Program-made: the position numbers and the translations under genes | In this document: positions 19,526-34,300 of the stretch, piece by piece | How the letters are laid out: every line of letters starts with the position of its first letter | How positions within the stretch are numbered: position 1 is the first letter of the stretch | The notes under the pieces: generated by a model | What the model saw: the letters and a program-made list of their open reading frames with translations, nothing else | Database searches by the model: none | What the model was told of the DNA's origin: nothing | Source: Glandiceps talaboti | Taxonomy: Eukaryota > Hemichordata > Enteropneusta > Spengelidae | Length of the DNA: 64,000 bases | Assembly: GCF_964340395.1 (NCBI RefSeq) | Contig: NC_135552.1 | Span: 25,372,181-25,436,180 of the forward strand | Direction of reading: 5' to 3'

Positions 19526-20711
19526 TTTCACATGACGGTTTTCCCTAATTAGCCATTCAAGTGCTACAAACCTGACTTGTTGAGCCAGCAAGTTGGGTAT
19601 AATAAACATTGTCTAAAACCCCACTAGCTTGGTTAATGGCTTCATGCCGTAATGACCTGTTCAGGTTGGCAGGCTTTGTCAAACTGTCTGTTTGCTGGCT
19701 TTACCACTAGGCTCACAAAGCCTGATCACCTTAACAGGCAAAACATTACTCATTACAAGTATATATAGATGTAAGTGAGTGGAAAAGTACGATAGAGAGT
19801 GGAAATCATCATAGCTACACACACACAAAATCAATCACACAAAAGTCACATTTATAGATTAATAATGCTTTAATATATTAGCACTTCATAATTACATTTC
19901 ATTTATTCAACCATAATAATGCCCTGCCACTGGAAGTACATGTACACAAAACACATGTAAGGGATTCCTACCTATGTGATGTGCCTGTGTGATGATAATC
20001 CTTTTTAGGATGTTTACACAGTATAGAAGTAGAAGTAGAAGTATGGGAAGTGTATACATTACCAATGGTTCTACTTTGACCTATGAACTTTTGAATCTAT
20101 AGCCCATAACTTACTAGGAGTTTGATTTCATGAAAAATGGAAATTTCAAGATGACAGTATGACTTTAAATAATGAGTGCTGAAAAAGAGTTGTTTTATCT
20201 ATCAATCTTGATACATCACCCCTATTTATCTGTCATTTTGGAATAACCTACTAATGAAACAATAGGAATATACCAACTACTCTATCATATGGGGTGACAT
20301 GGATGCAGAAGCTACATACTGTTTGTATCTATTATTCTCTAACAAGCACCATTTCTCAAAGAACACACATCAAGTTACAATATTTACATTGAATTAACAT
20401 AACAAAGCATTGCTAAAACACAATACAATTAACATATATACCACAAGTTTGGCTGTCTGGCTGAATGAACCAAGACTAAAATTCATTTCCTGGTATTGAA
20501 AATCAAATTTCATGAAAATTATAACTTTTAATTAGAACCAATCATAGGTGATACTGTACTATTTAAAAATGGGGTCAGGGTATCCTTTTTATTTTTGCAA
20601 TTTTCACAAAAGAAATATATAAAGGGATAAAACGAGAAATATCCATTAATTGTTTTGTTATAAAGTGCCTTAACTATACTACTTTTATTATTTTCTGTTG
20701 TACAGGAATCA

Positions 20712-23700
20712 TCACCTCTGCTGTACTTTCTCTGGTTGTTGTTGTTGTTTATGTTTTTTTAAACATTTCATTGTACAGAACTTGAAGTCCATGTATTCAA
20801 ATGGAACTTTACCAGTCAAACTATCACCACATGACCAACACCGTCTGCAACAAAACAAAACAGGAAATCTCTGTGAAGTTACAGTATATAGAAATACATT
20901 GATTATAACAATGGCATCATGTCAAAACAGGTTTAGTTATGTAAAATACCAGTATTACACAGACATTTATCTCATATCCTAATTTATCAAAGAATCTAGT
21001 TGTTCATTGCAAATTTGAAAAGGTCTTTTGAAAATGGGAAATTAAAAATGAGAAGTATGTGTATTCCTTCCTATCTAGTAAGAAAGAGGAAAACAATTAT
21101 CACAGGTTTTTATTGGCAGCTTTTCTTTGTTTGTGCAATGCCTTTCAAAGTTGCCATTATGGTACAATACCAGTAATTATCTTGTTATCTACTATTTTGA
21201 TATTATGACTCAGTATTGTCAGCCATTAAAATATATATCAATTGAAAAAAGTCAGGTATGTTCTGCTGGTTAGAAATCGATATTATAGTCACTGATAGCT
21301 ACATGTACAGTAAAAGTCCAATCATCTGAACCTACGATTATCCAAAGTGTTCAGTCATCCTGACATACCTCATGTCCCTCAGTGTTTTCATTGTTAGTAT
21401 TCAAGATCTATTTATTGTACACTGTAAGTAATATGTATGTGTCACGAGCTGCCTTTTTACAGCTCATGTCATGTTTTCATTAAACTTCAATTCTCTCAAA
21501 ACGTTTTTAGATCAAATGATACATTCAACTCCTGCTATTTTACTCGCTTTATTTTAGAGTACATAATATTAACTGAAATGTTAGAAACTTCACACTCACA
21601 AAAGTTTATAATTACGAGTACTAAAACTGATCTATTTTGTTTGAACATGCCATAAATATAAATTTCATCTAAAGAAGTGTCCTGATATATTTTTTTCGTA
21701 ATGGTTACAGATTTGTCTGTAAAGATACACAATGTCAAAGCATCCCCATGCATTAGCCAACCTGATGACACAATGCAATGTTCTACATGTTCTGTTATAC
21801 ATGAACATTTCAGATATCAACTCAACAGCTACTTTTAACTCACCTAATATCTTTATCTTCCATTTGCTGTACTAGTCTCCGTTCAGCAGCTAAAGCTCTT
21901 TTTTCTCTATCACTCAGTGAGGTAAACCACTGTTTTTCTCTTTCTTCCTCCTTTCTCTTCCTTTCATCAATTTTTTGTTCCTGGAACATACAAAGTACAT
22001 GTTGAATGTTAGTGGTTCACTTCACTTTACTCTTGTACCATTATATTTTATGGCTGAGGAATTAGGGTTTTTTTTTTTGCCAATGTAGTTATGTGGACAT
22101 GACTTAGAGAATGTCTATGGAGACACATCTCATATGCTTCCATATTCCTGTCAACTTAAAATTGTTAAAAACTCTGAAGAGCCTGGGTCTATATCCGTGG
22201 GCCCATTTTCATCTAGACTCAGTTTACCAAATTCATTACATAATGCATGTACACACTTGGCAAATCAACATAGACATGATATAATAGAACTGTTATCAGA
22301 GACTGGAGTGCATGGTTCAAAATTTCAAGTTCAATTGTGTGTTTAAAACAAAATTTACTTTGACAGAATGACAGGGGGTGGGGGTGGGTGGTTCATTGAG
22401 TACAGTTTATCTAGAGTAGTGTAAGAACCAACCCTGTCAATGTTTCATTTCTTGTTCACATGATTCTGTAAACATATTCCTATATTGATATATTACCTTC
22501 AGTTTTTCTTTCTTGGCTTTCTTTTTTTCCTTCTTTTTCTCTGCCATCTTTGCAGCTTTGTTTTCCTCCATCTCAGATGTCAGTGGACAAGGGATCTATC
22601 GAGTTTAGAAAGATAACCAAATGTCCATTATTTCAATGAATGACTTTAATATTTACTTTTGTTCTGTTTGATCTGTTCTTGAATAATGTCAGTTACCATC
22701 TTGTTTAAGCTACCGTTACAGTAGTACATTTTGGTTTCACTGGATTATATGACATGTAAATTAAAATCACTGAATATCTTTATACTTCTTGTGCATATTT
22801 GATTATCAATGAAAATGTGAGTGTTTTTTTCTGTTTTGTATAGTTATTTTTTTCTTGTCTACAATTTTTTCTTCTTCAAAAATATAAAACAGAAAATTTT
22901 GACCGCTAGCTGTGACTTCATTTGATGAAGGGTCACGAGGCCACCACAACTGGACATTTTGAATAATTGTCCAAAATATACATACATTTTTTTCCAGTCT
23001 TTCTAGTCAAAGATATTATAACTACATGGTGGTGTTCACATAGCCTTGCTCTATTTTCCTTATTCACCTCTAGAGGGCTCACTTTTTATCAGATCATATA
23101 AAATTTTCAGTTGAAATTCAATTTTTACCTGTGCTTTGGTGTAATCATATTTGTCAGGGAAGTCTGCCATAAATTTTCTAAATTCATTCCTAGTTGGTTT
23201 ATCACATGCCATCACATAACTGGGCTTTCCATTCTTATCCCTGATTAAAGGAAAAAAAACACATTAAAATTAGTTCTTGTTACCCCATCATGATTCCACA
23301 ATAAACAGTAAATGAATGGAAGGCATGTTGGGTATTAAAATTTTTATAGTTTCTTATACATCCAACCACAATTTTGGTAATGAAGGTCACTGATAACTGA
23401 GGCACACATTTCCCTCTTTCCATGACTAACAATACACTGATACAGGTTAAGATTTATCAGAATAGTTCATAATTATTAAAAAATGAAAATTTCAACACAC
23501 TGAGTAAAAAATTTTCTTGGGAGTTCACTATCATCTTGTCAGTATCATCAAGGGTGTAATACAATGGGGTACTATTTAGAGACACATGACATGACATGAC
23601 ATGAGCTTGAGAGAAACAGTTAAGATCTTGATGCTGGCATCCCAGTTAAGAATATTGTGACTTGTACATTTTTGTTGTCAAACCAAATCAACACAGTTCT

Positions 23701-26700
23701 TTGAAGAGAGACAACACAGTTGCCTTGATCCCTACCTCATATAATCATGTTGCAGATTTCCTGATTTATTTGTGTGGAACTACCTACCTGATAGATGGAT
23801 CAGCATCAGCCTCCAGTAGACTTCTAACTATCTTCCTCTGTCCAGCTTTGGCAGCTATGTGTAATAATGTCCTACCATCATTAGCAAAACTATCATTCAG
23901 AATTTCTACTTTACTCATAGAAATTGATGTCCCTGCATTCTGAATGTTGTTACTACAGTCAACTTCCGGTGTTACTTCATCACTTTCAGGTGTATTTTCA
24001 ATAGTTTGTCCAACTGCTGAGGTGCCATCATTTTTATCTTCTGTGTTTAAGGAACTACTGTCAATTTGGGTAACTCTTGTTTCCGGCCCTTCTGCACCCA
24101 TTGCTATATTATTGTCTACATTTCCTAGATTTTCTGATTTTGGTATTTGTTCTTTAGATAGAATGTTGAGATCTTTTGTAGAAGTGGTCTGCTCAGATTT
24201 GATTTCAGTGGTTGGGTTCATGATCTCAGTGGGTGGGTCCACCTCTGTGGGTGGATTGACCTTTGATATGCTAACTATTTCAGATTCTCCACTGTGTTCA
24301 TCAGTTTTCTCACTACTGGTATTTGTTATTTTTAGCAGTATATTCTGTAACAGTTCTTCATCCCCTACTTTGCATGCTGTATAAAGATCATTTCTCAGTT
24401 GATAGAGTGCAGTACCTGTGACAAAACAACAAACATTAAATATTAACGAGATATCAACTAAATTTTTCCATGAATCTTTATGTAACTTGTAAAGCCTTCA
24501 AACTTAGACATGTTTCATCAACATAAGCTAAAGGAATAAACATAGTGGTTATACATATTTATGATCAATAAAATCATATTTTACATGATACAATCATATG
24601 ATTAAACAACCATGCTTCACCACTACATCAATCAATTAATATATACAGCACACCATTGTCAACGGTTTTTACATTACCTGGCCTATGTTTTTCTTCTACT
24701 TGACTTTCTCCTTTTTCCTTAGCAGTGTTTTTCCTTTTCTTTCTTGGCTTTTTCTTCACCACTTCAAATTCTCTAAGGTGGAGTGTGCTTGATATGTGTT
24801 CTGAATATTCCAATGAGAGACTTGCCTCAGCGTCACTGTCTTCTTCAGATTCTGTTCAAATATAAATTGAACATTTATGATCTCTTTCAGTTCACTGTTC
24901 ACTGATTGGCTATGTACTTGGGATCACTAGATGGAAGTATTTAGTTCATAAAACTTCTAATGAATCTCTTCAAATGACTGAACATGATTGACATCTTTCA
25001 AAACTACTCCCTATCCTTTCTAAAGAAACTATCCCAATACCAAATCCACAAGTTTGCAAAAATTCCCTTTGTGAATTGAAGTACACAATGGCCTATACTT
25101 GATTGTAGTCGTTATGCCCGTCTCATAATATGACCTCACTACTTTTTGCATGTCACTACTTTATTTGAAGAACAAAATAATGATATAATCTTGATATGCA
25201 GAAATGCATGAACAAGTGGTAGACTGAAAGACATCTCAAAGTATATGTCCCATATGAACTTACTTTCTGGCAAAAAACAATGTCATTCTAACGTAGCAAT
25301 TACCTGAGTCTAACTGAACATTTCTAATTTCTTCAACTTGTTTTCTGTCAGATTCTTCTTTATCATCAGTTGTTGTCATGGTTACAATATCATTTGTTTT
25401 GATGTCTGGTACAAGGTTACTGGAAGACTTGGTAATGTTTCCTTCTGAGTTGTCCTGTGTATTGGCTAGGTCAATGACTTCAGTTTTAGGAACTTGAAGA
25501 GGTTCTGATTTACTTGTACTTTCTGCTGCACTAATTACCAATTTTTGCTTCGGACTCTTTTTTGAATTTCCCTTCTGCTTGGTTAATCTCCGGGGTATCA
25601 GTTTAGGTTTTGGTGACCATGGCAACAGGTCTGCAACATCTTCTTCATTACCATAGCATTCAATAGTAGCAAGCTCAATGTGAATTCTTTTAACTTCAGC
25701 AAATGTTGGTCTTCTTGTAGAGAAGGGAATAGTAATAATACGAGGATCTTTCTTGTCAAAGTGAGAATTCTTACCACTGAAGAATATAGCTTTGTTGAAG
25801 CTGGGAGCTCTGATAAAGATGTGATCACAAGATGACAGAGAGTCTTTCCATTCGTCAAGGAGGTTGTGGATATCTTGTATCAAGGCAGCTTCATTATATC
25901 TCCTAAGACTTGCACCAGCTGATCTGAAACATGGAACACAAAGAAGTCATGATTATGAAATATGAAGGAAGTTTTGGTTGCAATGAATGTTAAATTTAAC
26001 TACAGTTGTCAAATATAACACAATCAAGTAGTTTTGGAACAACCAGTCACATGTCTATCAACTCTTATAAACTACCAATCATATTGACTCTTATAAACTA
26101 CCAATCACATTGACTCTTATAAACTACCAATCATATTGACTCTTATAAACTACCAATCATATTGACTCTTATAAACTACCAATCATATCAACTCTTATAA
26201 ACTACCAATCATATTGACTCTTATAAACTACCAATCATATTGACTCTTATAAACTACCAATCATATCAACTCTTATAAACTACCAATCATATTGGTATAA
26301 GCACATTACAAAGTTATTTAGACTTTGGTTGGTTGATGATAGTGTTTGCTGTATATGAACATTATTGAGTAAATTCATGTGTTACTTACTTTGGACCATG
26401 TCCACCTGATTGGTTATCTTTCATACCTTGGGATGTTCCTCTTTTAGCTCTTACTGTGTATCTATGGAATGTCTTGTGAACTAGTACCTTCTCTCTGAAG
26501 TAACAAAATAACACACTGTCTTTTAAAATGCGATGACACACAGCAACATGAATAATCCACACTACTGTGTTGGAGGGACGGGAGCATCATAAGGACAGAG
26601 TATGTCATGTTTTATCCAAATCAGAGTTAGCCAGGACATCAATAAAATACATGAATCATACATCAAATATTATCTACATACATGAAATTGGGCATCACAA

Positions 26701-29402
26701 GAGAGAGAGTACATCTTGTTGTTTTTATCCAAATCTGAGTTACCCAGTACATGAAAACACACTGTCAATCAAGTATTGCTTGAATCATTCTTAGGTAACT
26801 GTTTCTCACCTATTAAATATAGCACCTGCAAAATGGCCACCAGCTACCATCAACACACACCAGTTAAGCTGTTGTAGTAAGTTTCCAGTCTTGTAGATCA
26901 ACTCATTCTGTGTGACAGGTGGATTCTAGGCAGGAAATGGAATAATCACAGAAGTAGTAAATGTACAGTAATATTTAATTTGTACACAGTATGCAGAACT
27001 TCATGACTCTGCATTTACACAGTACTTTGCATAGATAGGTTGTACAATAACTTTAAAATTGTATTCAAATATCTCTATTGGCATTCCAATGAGAATATAT
27101 AACTTTGATAAATACCTTTTCCTCCATAGATCAGCTAATGTAAACTTGCAATGTAATGTGCACACTACAATATTGCAAGAAAAACATGATAAAATGCAAA
27201 CTGTTTGCATTTCCTTACCTTTTTCCCATGGATAATACATCTATATACAGAGACAATTTGACCATCTTCATTCTTGAAGTAAATTTTGGGATATTTACGA
27301 CCTCTTTGTAGTCTAGATTTGCTATCATCATCTGTTTCACTCTCTGAGGTTCCACTAGCTCCAGACAAAGGTTTGAGATATTTGGAGAATGCCTTTATTT
27401 TATGTGGTCTTGATGTTGGGGATAGATCTTCATCTTCATCACTCTCACTTTCACTGCTAGTATCACTACATGATATACTAGAAATATCACCTAGAAAACA
27501 ACACGTTATAAATTATGACTTTATACAAAATACATTTTATGTCTGATGAAAAATGCAGTAGGTACTATCTGTGTCTTATTCTCTGATTAAGTTGTCAAAG
27601 CTACAAAGAGAACAACCTTCAACAAAATAATGAGATATGTTGTTATTTAATGTCAGCAAAAGCTAATTGGGGTTGATTGATGGAAACTATACTGTACATT
27701 TGACAATTCTCGTCAGCCAGAGCACACATTTCTGCTGCAGCAATGAAGCAGTGCATCTTGGATGGTGCCATAAAGAGGCTGTGGTTTACAGCAATGCGTT
27801 TGATAAGCTGGACACTACCTCTACCTGTTTGACATACACTGATACAGCCATAATTGTTAAAATAAATACATTCTATGGAGACATTTTTCTGCCTCTTATT
27901 AAATATGCAATGTTTATTATTAGTACCAGTAATTCCAATTTTCTCAATTATCTATGCAATGATTACCATCACTAACATGTTTCGATGAATATTAGATGCA
28001 GTGTACAAATAGAACATGTTTAAAGACACAATTTTAGATTTTGTAAGAACAATTAATATCTTTGTCACTTTGAGCTAATTATTTTTTCACTCAAGTGTAT
28101 AAAGTTCACAATATATTAAATATTCCTGTGCACCATACCTGTTAGTTTACTTTCAAATTCTTCTTCTGAGACACTAGGAAGTCCAACTGCTTTCTGCCTG
28201 AGATTATACCTATGCCAGTCAAACTTATAGTGTTGTCTCTGGAAATGGGAAAAAATACAACCAAATTTTACATTGATTTGATCCTCATCAAATTTGTATT
28301 GGAATGGTTACAAAATTGCCAAGAACATTTTTCTGGAAATAGCATACTGGTCATTTGACTTTCTGTACCATCAAACTGGATCAAGTTTAGAGGTTTTTGA
28401 TGATATCTTCTTGGGATCAGTCATTTGTGTTACTGTGTTAGAATATTGGGCCAGCTCTGAGGTAAGGTAATGTATTATATGGTTACTCAGATATCAAGTA
28501 TAATTGCATACCTCACATGACAGTGATATTTGTGTAAAGTTATTTGGTAATTTTCACCACATGATAACAATGCTACAGTAGTAATTGTGATTCAATTGTA
28601 GTCTTATCAGTTGATGGTCTTATCGAGATCTTTCTTGATATTGTGTTATTTATATCACTCTACATATATATGTATTTTACTCCCGTCTCCAGCATAGATA
28701 TTTTACATCTACAAGTTTATATATGCATATATTATATATAAAACAAACTCATAGTTTGTTTGTTTTCATTTTTTAACTATATACATCATAAAACAAAGTA
28801 CAAGCAAACCACAAGACTAATACAGACAACCAGAAATATCTGCAAACTAATAGTTTATGTTTTATATTCAATTTGCTCACATCAATATCCTTGTTTGTTT
28901 TTCATGTGAGAGGACCACTGTGAAAGTAAGTTTTTTTTATATTTTTTTTTTATTTATTTTTTTACATTTTTTGTTTTATCCTTGGCAAAGGTATTAATGT
29001 TATATATTTTTAGTTTTTCCATGTAAATGTTTTATTTATGTTGTATTGCATATGTTTATTGTTTGTCACATACTGAATATTTGTTTGAAAAAAAATAAAT
29101 CAACAACATTTATGTTGTAAAAGTTATCAGTGTGACACTGAAGTATAATATGATGACCTACCTGTTCTGTTCTTGTTGCAAACTGACAGTCACATGTTGA
29201 GCATGCCATCTTTTCTGACACCACATGTTCTTTCTTTGGTGAGGCTGGAAAAGAGCATAAACAGTATTTGTGCCATTCATATATACAACTATGATTAGTG
29301 TTAATATGAAATCATCTGACATCTACTCTGATGAATGAATTGAAACTGCAGAGGTGAATTAACAGAAATCTCTTTCTCCTACTTCACTGTCTGTCTGTCG
29401 GT

Positions 29403-29465
<63 letters not shown>

Positions 29466-29732
29466 TCAAATCTTACCTTCTACATCTGGTTTCTTCAGTT
29501 CGTTGACATTCTGGGAGGTCAGTTCCTGGAAATCTTCAGCACTGAGATTTGGTTGACATGACGCTAGACTAAGACCCTTTAACAATATCCTGGCTTTACC
29601 ATCATAAAGTGCACATGTATAGTATTCTGGCAGTTCTCTCTTGTTGTGTTTGGTCTTGGCAGTTTCATTAGTCGCCAGCGAGATATCCGACACTGTTTCA
29701 ATAATATTGTCACTAATCACAGTTTCTGCCAT
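20712..29732 (-). CDS. ANKZF1: ANKZF1/Vms1, ribosome quality-control peptidyl-tRNA hydrolase, 944 aa, 13 exons
   Basis: Exons: 29477-29732, 29162-29244, 28139-28238, 27219-27490, 26810-26925, 26390-26494, 25304-25923, 24678-24851, 23788-24415, 23129-23240, 22497-22595, 21844-21980, 20712-20844. The protein releases stalled nascent chains from 60S subunits. Domains: C2H2-type finger (Cys100, Cys103, His116, His122; ends [10 protein letters not shown]); VLRF1 release-factor-like domain with [12 protein letters not shown] (263-274) and [15 protein letters not shown], whose Gln298 matches the invariant catalytic Gln (Q295 yeast, Q246 human); ankyrin region [20 protein letters not shown] near 782; Lys/Glu coiled coil; VCP-interacting motif [13 protein letters not shown]-terminal Cys-rich treble clef ([19 protein letters not shown]). 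It is about 220 residues longer than human because acidic Ser/Thr-rich linkers in exons 4, 7 and 9 are expanded. Start ATG has a good ATCATGG context. Confidence 0.95.
26057..26294. repeat. 26-bp minisatellite, 9 copies
   Basis: Unit ACTCTTATAAACTACCAATC plus six bases, with ATATTG/ATATCA/ACATTG variants in a regular order. Located in the ANKZF1 intron between the exons at 25304-25923 and 26390-26494. Units touch without spacers, so this is not a CRISPR-like array. Confidence 0.95.
29402..29463. repeat. C-run and (CT)n microsatellite
   Basis: About 26 CT units immediately downstream, on the minus strand, of the first ANKZF1 exon: on that strand it is a GA tract starting about 14 bases after the splice donor. 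Confidence 0.95.
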
Positions 29733-31388
29733 GATCTTGGAAATAAAAAGTTCTAAATTTGAGATACTATACAGCGCCCGTCCAAATACTAATGAGAAGA
29801 TGTAAAACACCGAGTTGATTTTAAGGTACCGGTGAATACGAACAATTTATTTTTAGAATGGTGATTTCAAAATTGTTTGAAAGGCGACTTGATCAGATAT
29901 TGCACAACATTTTGACATCGATTACCATACGGCTCCCGTCTAACCACAGGACAGTTCTGAAGTGAAGATGAAATTCAATATTTGATACATCCCAACGCCA
30001 CGTATCAAATTACATATTAATTAATGTTTTAAATTATAAAATAGAGCGTCAGAAGAGAAATTTCACCGACTTTCAAGTTTCGACGTCTGCTTCTCAGCTC
30101 CGGTAGACAGCATAACCTTTGACCTTGTCTCTATTCTGATTATGGTGGCGCTGTTCCATTTGCCATTACACATGGACAACATTTTGTACAACCATTAACC
30201 ATAGACCCACCTATGGTAAAACTAAAGTGTTACATTAATATGTATATTTGTGCAGTATGTCCTGAAAGCTGCCCATAGATCAAAGAAAATAACGTAGTCA
30301 TGGTACTAATGTATATGTACACAATGTATGTGTGGCAATTTCTCAGCACAAAATGGGTACATTTATAAAAAATTGGGACAAAATTACCCATATCCTATAT
30401 GTCATGCATCACTGTGTATTCCTAATATATCTATGGGTTCTACAAAACTATGGCTCATTTCAGCTGAAAGATTTATAACTCCATGTGATATATGAAAAGT
30501 TGGCACCAGAATTAGTTCCAAAGATCCAATCATTGGAAACTGATTCTGATTCCGATGCCAATTTTTACAGACATGCTCAAATGTTGTAGAGGCTCTGGGT
30601 ATTGGTGATCGTTAACATACTTGTGAATTTCCTATGTAATAAATATTTGGCCTTGCTATGAAATAGCAACTTCATGAGCACCTGGAGCTCTGGGTGAATA
30701 CTTTAAAACTAAAATGGCACAACTCACAGACAAGACACACATTTGTAATTCAGTTCTCACTTTATTTACAAAGCACACTCCTTAGCTACAAACTTTACTT
30801 TGTCATTTCAGTGATAATAGATGGTGTACTGTCTTCCTATATTTGAGTTGAACATTCATAAAGATTATGTCAGCGCTACTGCTGCTACCAGTAGAAAATC
30901 ACTGGCTTTGTTTGATGCAACTGAAATCATTGTGTTCTTGAAAACTGTGTCTGCAATACTTATTGACAGAGACTGTGACTGAAAGATACAACATTTAAAA
31001 TCTGCAATATTTGGTCATCTGTGGTTGTTATCCAAGTTAATGTAGTCTTATGTTGTCATTTTCAACATCATATATGACTCTTCACTCCACAATAGACATG
31101 CTACAGATGAAAGCTTTGTTAGATAGCTGTACTTATGCTGTGATGAATATACTCGACTCTCTCTCATTTCAATATATAAAATTCTATGCATTCAAAGTCT
31201 TCAGGACTATGGAGTCCCTGAATCAATTTCTGCTCTGCTAGTCAATTTACAATCCAGTGTAACAAGTCCATTGTCTATTCACTCAATCTTCAAATCCCTT
31301 TACAATGCAATAATATTATGCAAATATGAATGTGCAACTGTAAAAACTGTCAAACAAAACTAAACTCGATTTACACTCATTTTAAAAA
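29733..31388. other. ANKZF1 promoter side and NDUFA10 3' UTR, no other gene
   Basis: ANKZF1 starts at 29732 and NDUFA10 ends at 31389, both on the minus strand. The left part must contain the ANKZF1 promoter; GC content rises locally at 30080-30150. An AATAAA on the minus strand at 30761-30766 is a good candidate end for NDUFA10 transcripts, giving a 3' UTR of roughly 640 nt. No other exon is supported. Confidence 0.5.
30761..30766 (-). terminator. candidate NDUFA10 polyadenylation signal
   Basis: Canonical AATAAA on the minus strand downstream of the stop codon at 31389. Confidence 0.45.
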
Positions 31389-34300
31389 TTACTTGAAAAT
31401 TGTGCTACCATCTCGTTCGTTGTATCCTTTGGCATACTTCATACCAGGAAGCTGTCAACAAATAAGACACTGTGTCAGTATATCAGTAAAGATGATGCTG
31501 ATTGGTTAAAATGACTCCAAACTCTATATACATCTAACTCTCTACCAATAAAAAATGATGTCATGCATGGTACAGATGAAAAATAAAAATAGCACCAATG
31601 GCATTGTAGCACAACTGTAAAGTTTGCTGTAATTTTAAACAAGTGTTTATTCTCTTTCAATCTGCTCTTATTGTCACCCATGCAATATGCACCATCATTT
31701 TAATATTGCTATGTGCAGTTTCTTAGTTGCTGGCTGTTCTATGGGGTGGCTATGGTTGCTAAGGCCAGATGTGTCAGTATGTTTTGAACAACATCTGCAG
31801 AATAACACCTCCAGAAACATACCCATGAAATTTCTGCTCCATTCCCCTGGTAATTTTTGCAATATAAATTTTTGACCAAAATTGAAGTTTTTAGACCTTA
31901 TTTGTATAATTATCAATGATGGGATCATCATGTTGTGAATATTTCTTCATCTACACTTCCCCCCAGACATGTTCCCATTGAATTTCCTTTGAACAGTTTT
32001 CCGTCTACACACCATAGGTAATGTTCTCACCAAATACCAAGGCAACTGGTCTAGCGGTTTTTGACTTTAAGTCACTTTGACAGACACACATACACATGAA
32101 TGCATGCGCGTGCGCACACGCACACGCATGCACACACACACGCACACTCACACACACACGCACACATACATGTACTGGATTACCTATTGTCTAGACTTAC
32201 ATCGGTATATTCATTCTTGATATCATCAAATTCCAGTGCATCAAAGGTGAGTTCCGGCAGAAATTTTGGGATTGATAAACATTTGCCAACTTTAAACTTG
32301 TCAGTTACACTGTGAAATGACAGACAACATAAAAATTGTATTAAAGGTAAAGGAGTTACGACATGACATACACATACGTTATGTACTGTCCTGGTATGTT
32401 CAGAAGACAACTTGTTTATATCTATAGCCTTGATTTCTAGATTAACAATGAGATTCTCATGGGATGATGATGATCAATTTTGGTGTGGATCAGTTGCATG
32501 TTTCTTATTTCAGATCCAAACTGTCAACTTTCATGTTAGGATCAGATTCAGTTTTTGTTTCATAGTTAAAGTTAGATTCAGTCTATGTTGAGATTATCAG
32601 TAAATTGGATTACGTTGCTGGTGGCAGAGGGAGTAAAACCCTTGGTCAAGGTTTGATTAAAATACCATGCTGTAAGAACACTGTCTTCTAGTTGGACTAC
32701 CAAACAACGTAGCTTTTCCTTGACAATTCATTTTCCTTCTGAATCTATGGGGGCAGCCTTCAACAGAGTGAGACAGGGTAATAAAATTTATGAACTATTC
32801 AGTGACTGAGTATAAATGAAGATTGGGTTTTAGAATAGGATTCAATTTTGTTTCAGATTTGGATGAATAATTTATTAACATTTTGATTCTGTTGAGTTCT
32901 CACAACTCAAATACTCACAAGACTCTGATATGATGCAAACTAACATCGTCGTGCTCTTTCCAGGCTACCTTGTCAAATTTCAGCAGGTCAATATCTTCAA
33001 TAATCTGTAGGAACAATTTAGATGCATAATCAAATTCATACAAAATACACAATAAACTTTTACTTTGTCAAGTTACACACTTCAATACACAACTATAGCT
33101 AGAATAAAGTGCAGCATGAAATGGTGACATTTGATTAATTGTATTTCAAGTATACAATAAGTGAAAGTTAAACCCTCTCAATCAATTATCAAGTTTACAT
33201 TTGCTGTGAGATTGATACCACAACTTCTTGCTACCATAAGTGTGAAGAACAAGTAAATATCTACTCTAGTATTATCCGTGACATTGAATCTCAAGATCTC
33301 TCTTTACATCTAGCTAAGCCCAGTGAGGTCCCAAGATGAAATTTCAAATTCAAACGAAGCCACCAACAGTCATTAACATCATGTCTTTGTTAATCAATCA
33401 CAGAATTCTGCCCTATACTAAGTTAGTGTCTACTGGGGCAGCTAATGCAATGTCCAAATGTGGTGTATTTGTCAGTTTAGGATGCAACTTATACACTGTT
33501 TACATAATTTCAATACTCATTTGCATTAACAACTTTTGGTTCATGATTTCTCATTAAGCTAGATGGAGTGAAGAGATAATTCAATACTGTTTATACACAC
33601 ATAGATCTAGAGAAGTAAATACCGTACAGCTGTGAAATATCATTTTATTATGACTTGGTGGTTTTGCTAATAGAAACCACAAACATGAGGATATTTGGTA
33701 AAAAATACAGACTTGGCTTTACACTTGGCAGACATTTTTATGGGAACTCTAGTGACTTGTCTGGAGAACTCAAACATGTCAACCATTCTCATGATGCAGT
33801 TATTCATTTGTTTATTCACTTCTTTGAGTAAGTTTGGTTTAACAAGATTGTTGTCAGATGTACTTTAGTACTGTAGAGTTTAACAATAACTGTCATAACC
33901 TTTATATCGTTGATAAATTCAAAACCCTGTTTCTCATAACAACACTATTCAATGCTAGAATAAGAAATGATTTGGATACATACATTTTCAACATCACCAA
34001 AGTTGGTCCAGTCATACTGTAGGATTTCAGAAGTCTCACTCATTTGAGGGAGGAACTTTGTCTTGTAGGCATCATCCAGAGATTCTAAGTATTTGTTTTC
34101 AATGTTTTGTTCAAATGGCTAAACAGAAAGAAAAAGATTTCAATTAGTTTGTGATATTCAAAGATCTAGCTACACTACTACAAGTTTTTTCATACATGTG
34201 AATATAGTTTCACATAGTCTAGTTCCTATACAGTATCGTTACGATTTACACCTCCACTCACAGATTTAGTTAGAGGTATCCAGATTAAGTTTCACAGTAA

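Larger units (their letters stand above)
17981..20711. other. convergent intergenic region between IDI1 and ANKZF1
   Basis: The two genes end toward each other here. Apart from the elements listed separately (a Mutator-like MITE and a degenerate foldback) I see AT-rich sequence with no supportable gene. AATAAAA on the minus strand near 20683-20690 is very close to the ANKZF1 stop and may contribute to its 3' end. Confidence 0.5.

Noticed and set aside
26057-26294. Regularly repeated 26-bp units as a CRISPR-like array
   Set aside because: Units abut with no unique spacers and the setting is an animal intron; it is a minisatellite.
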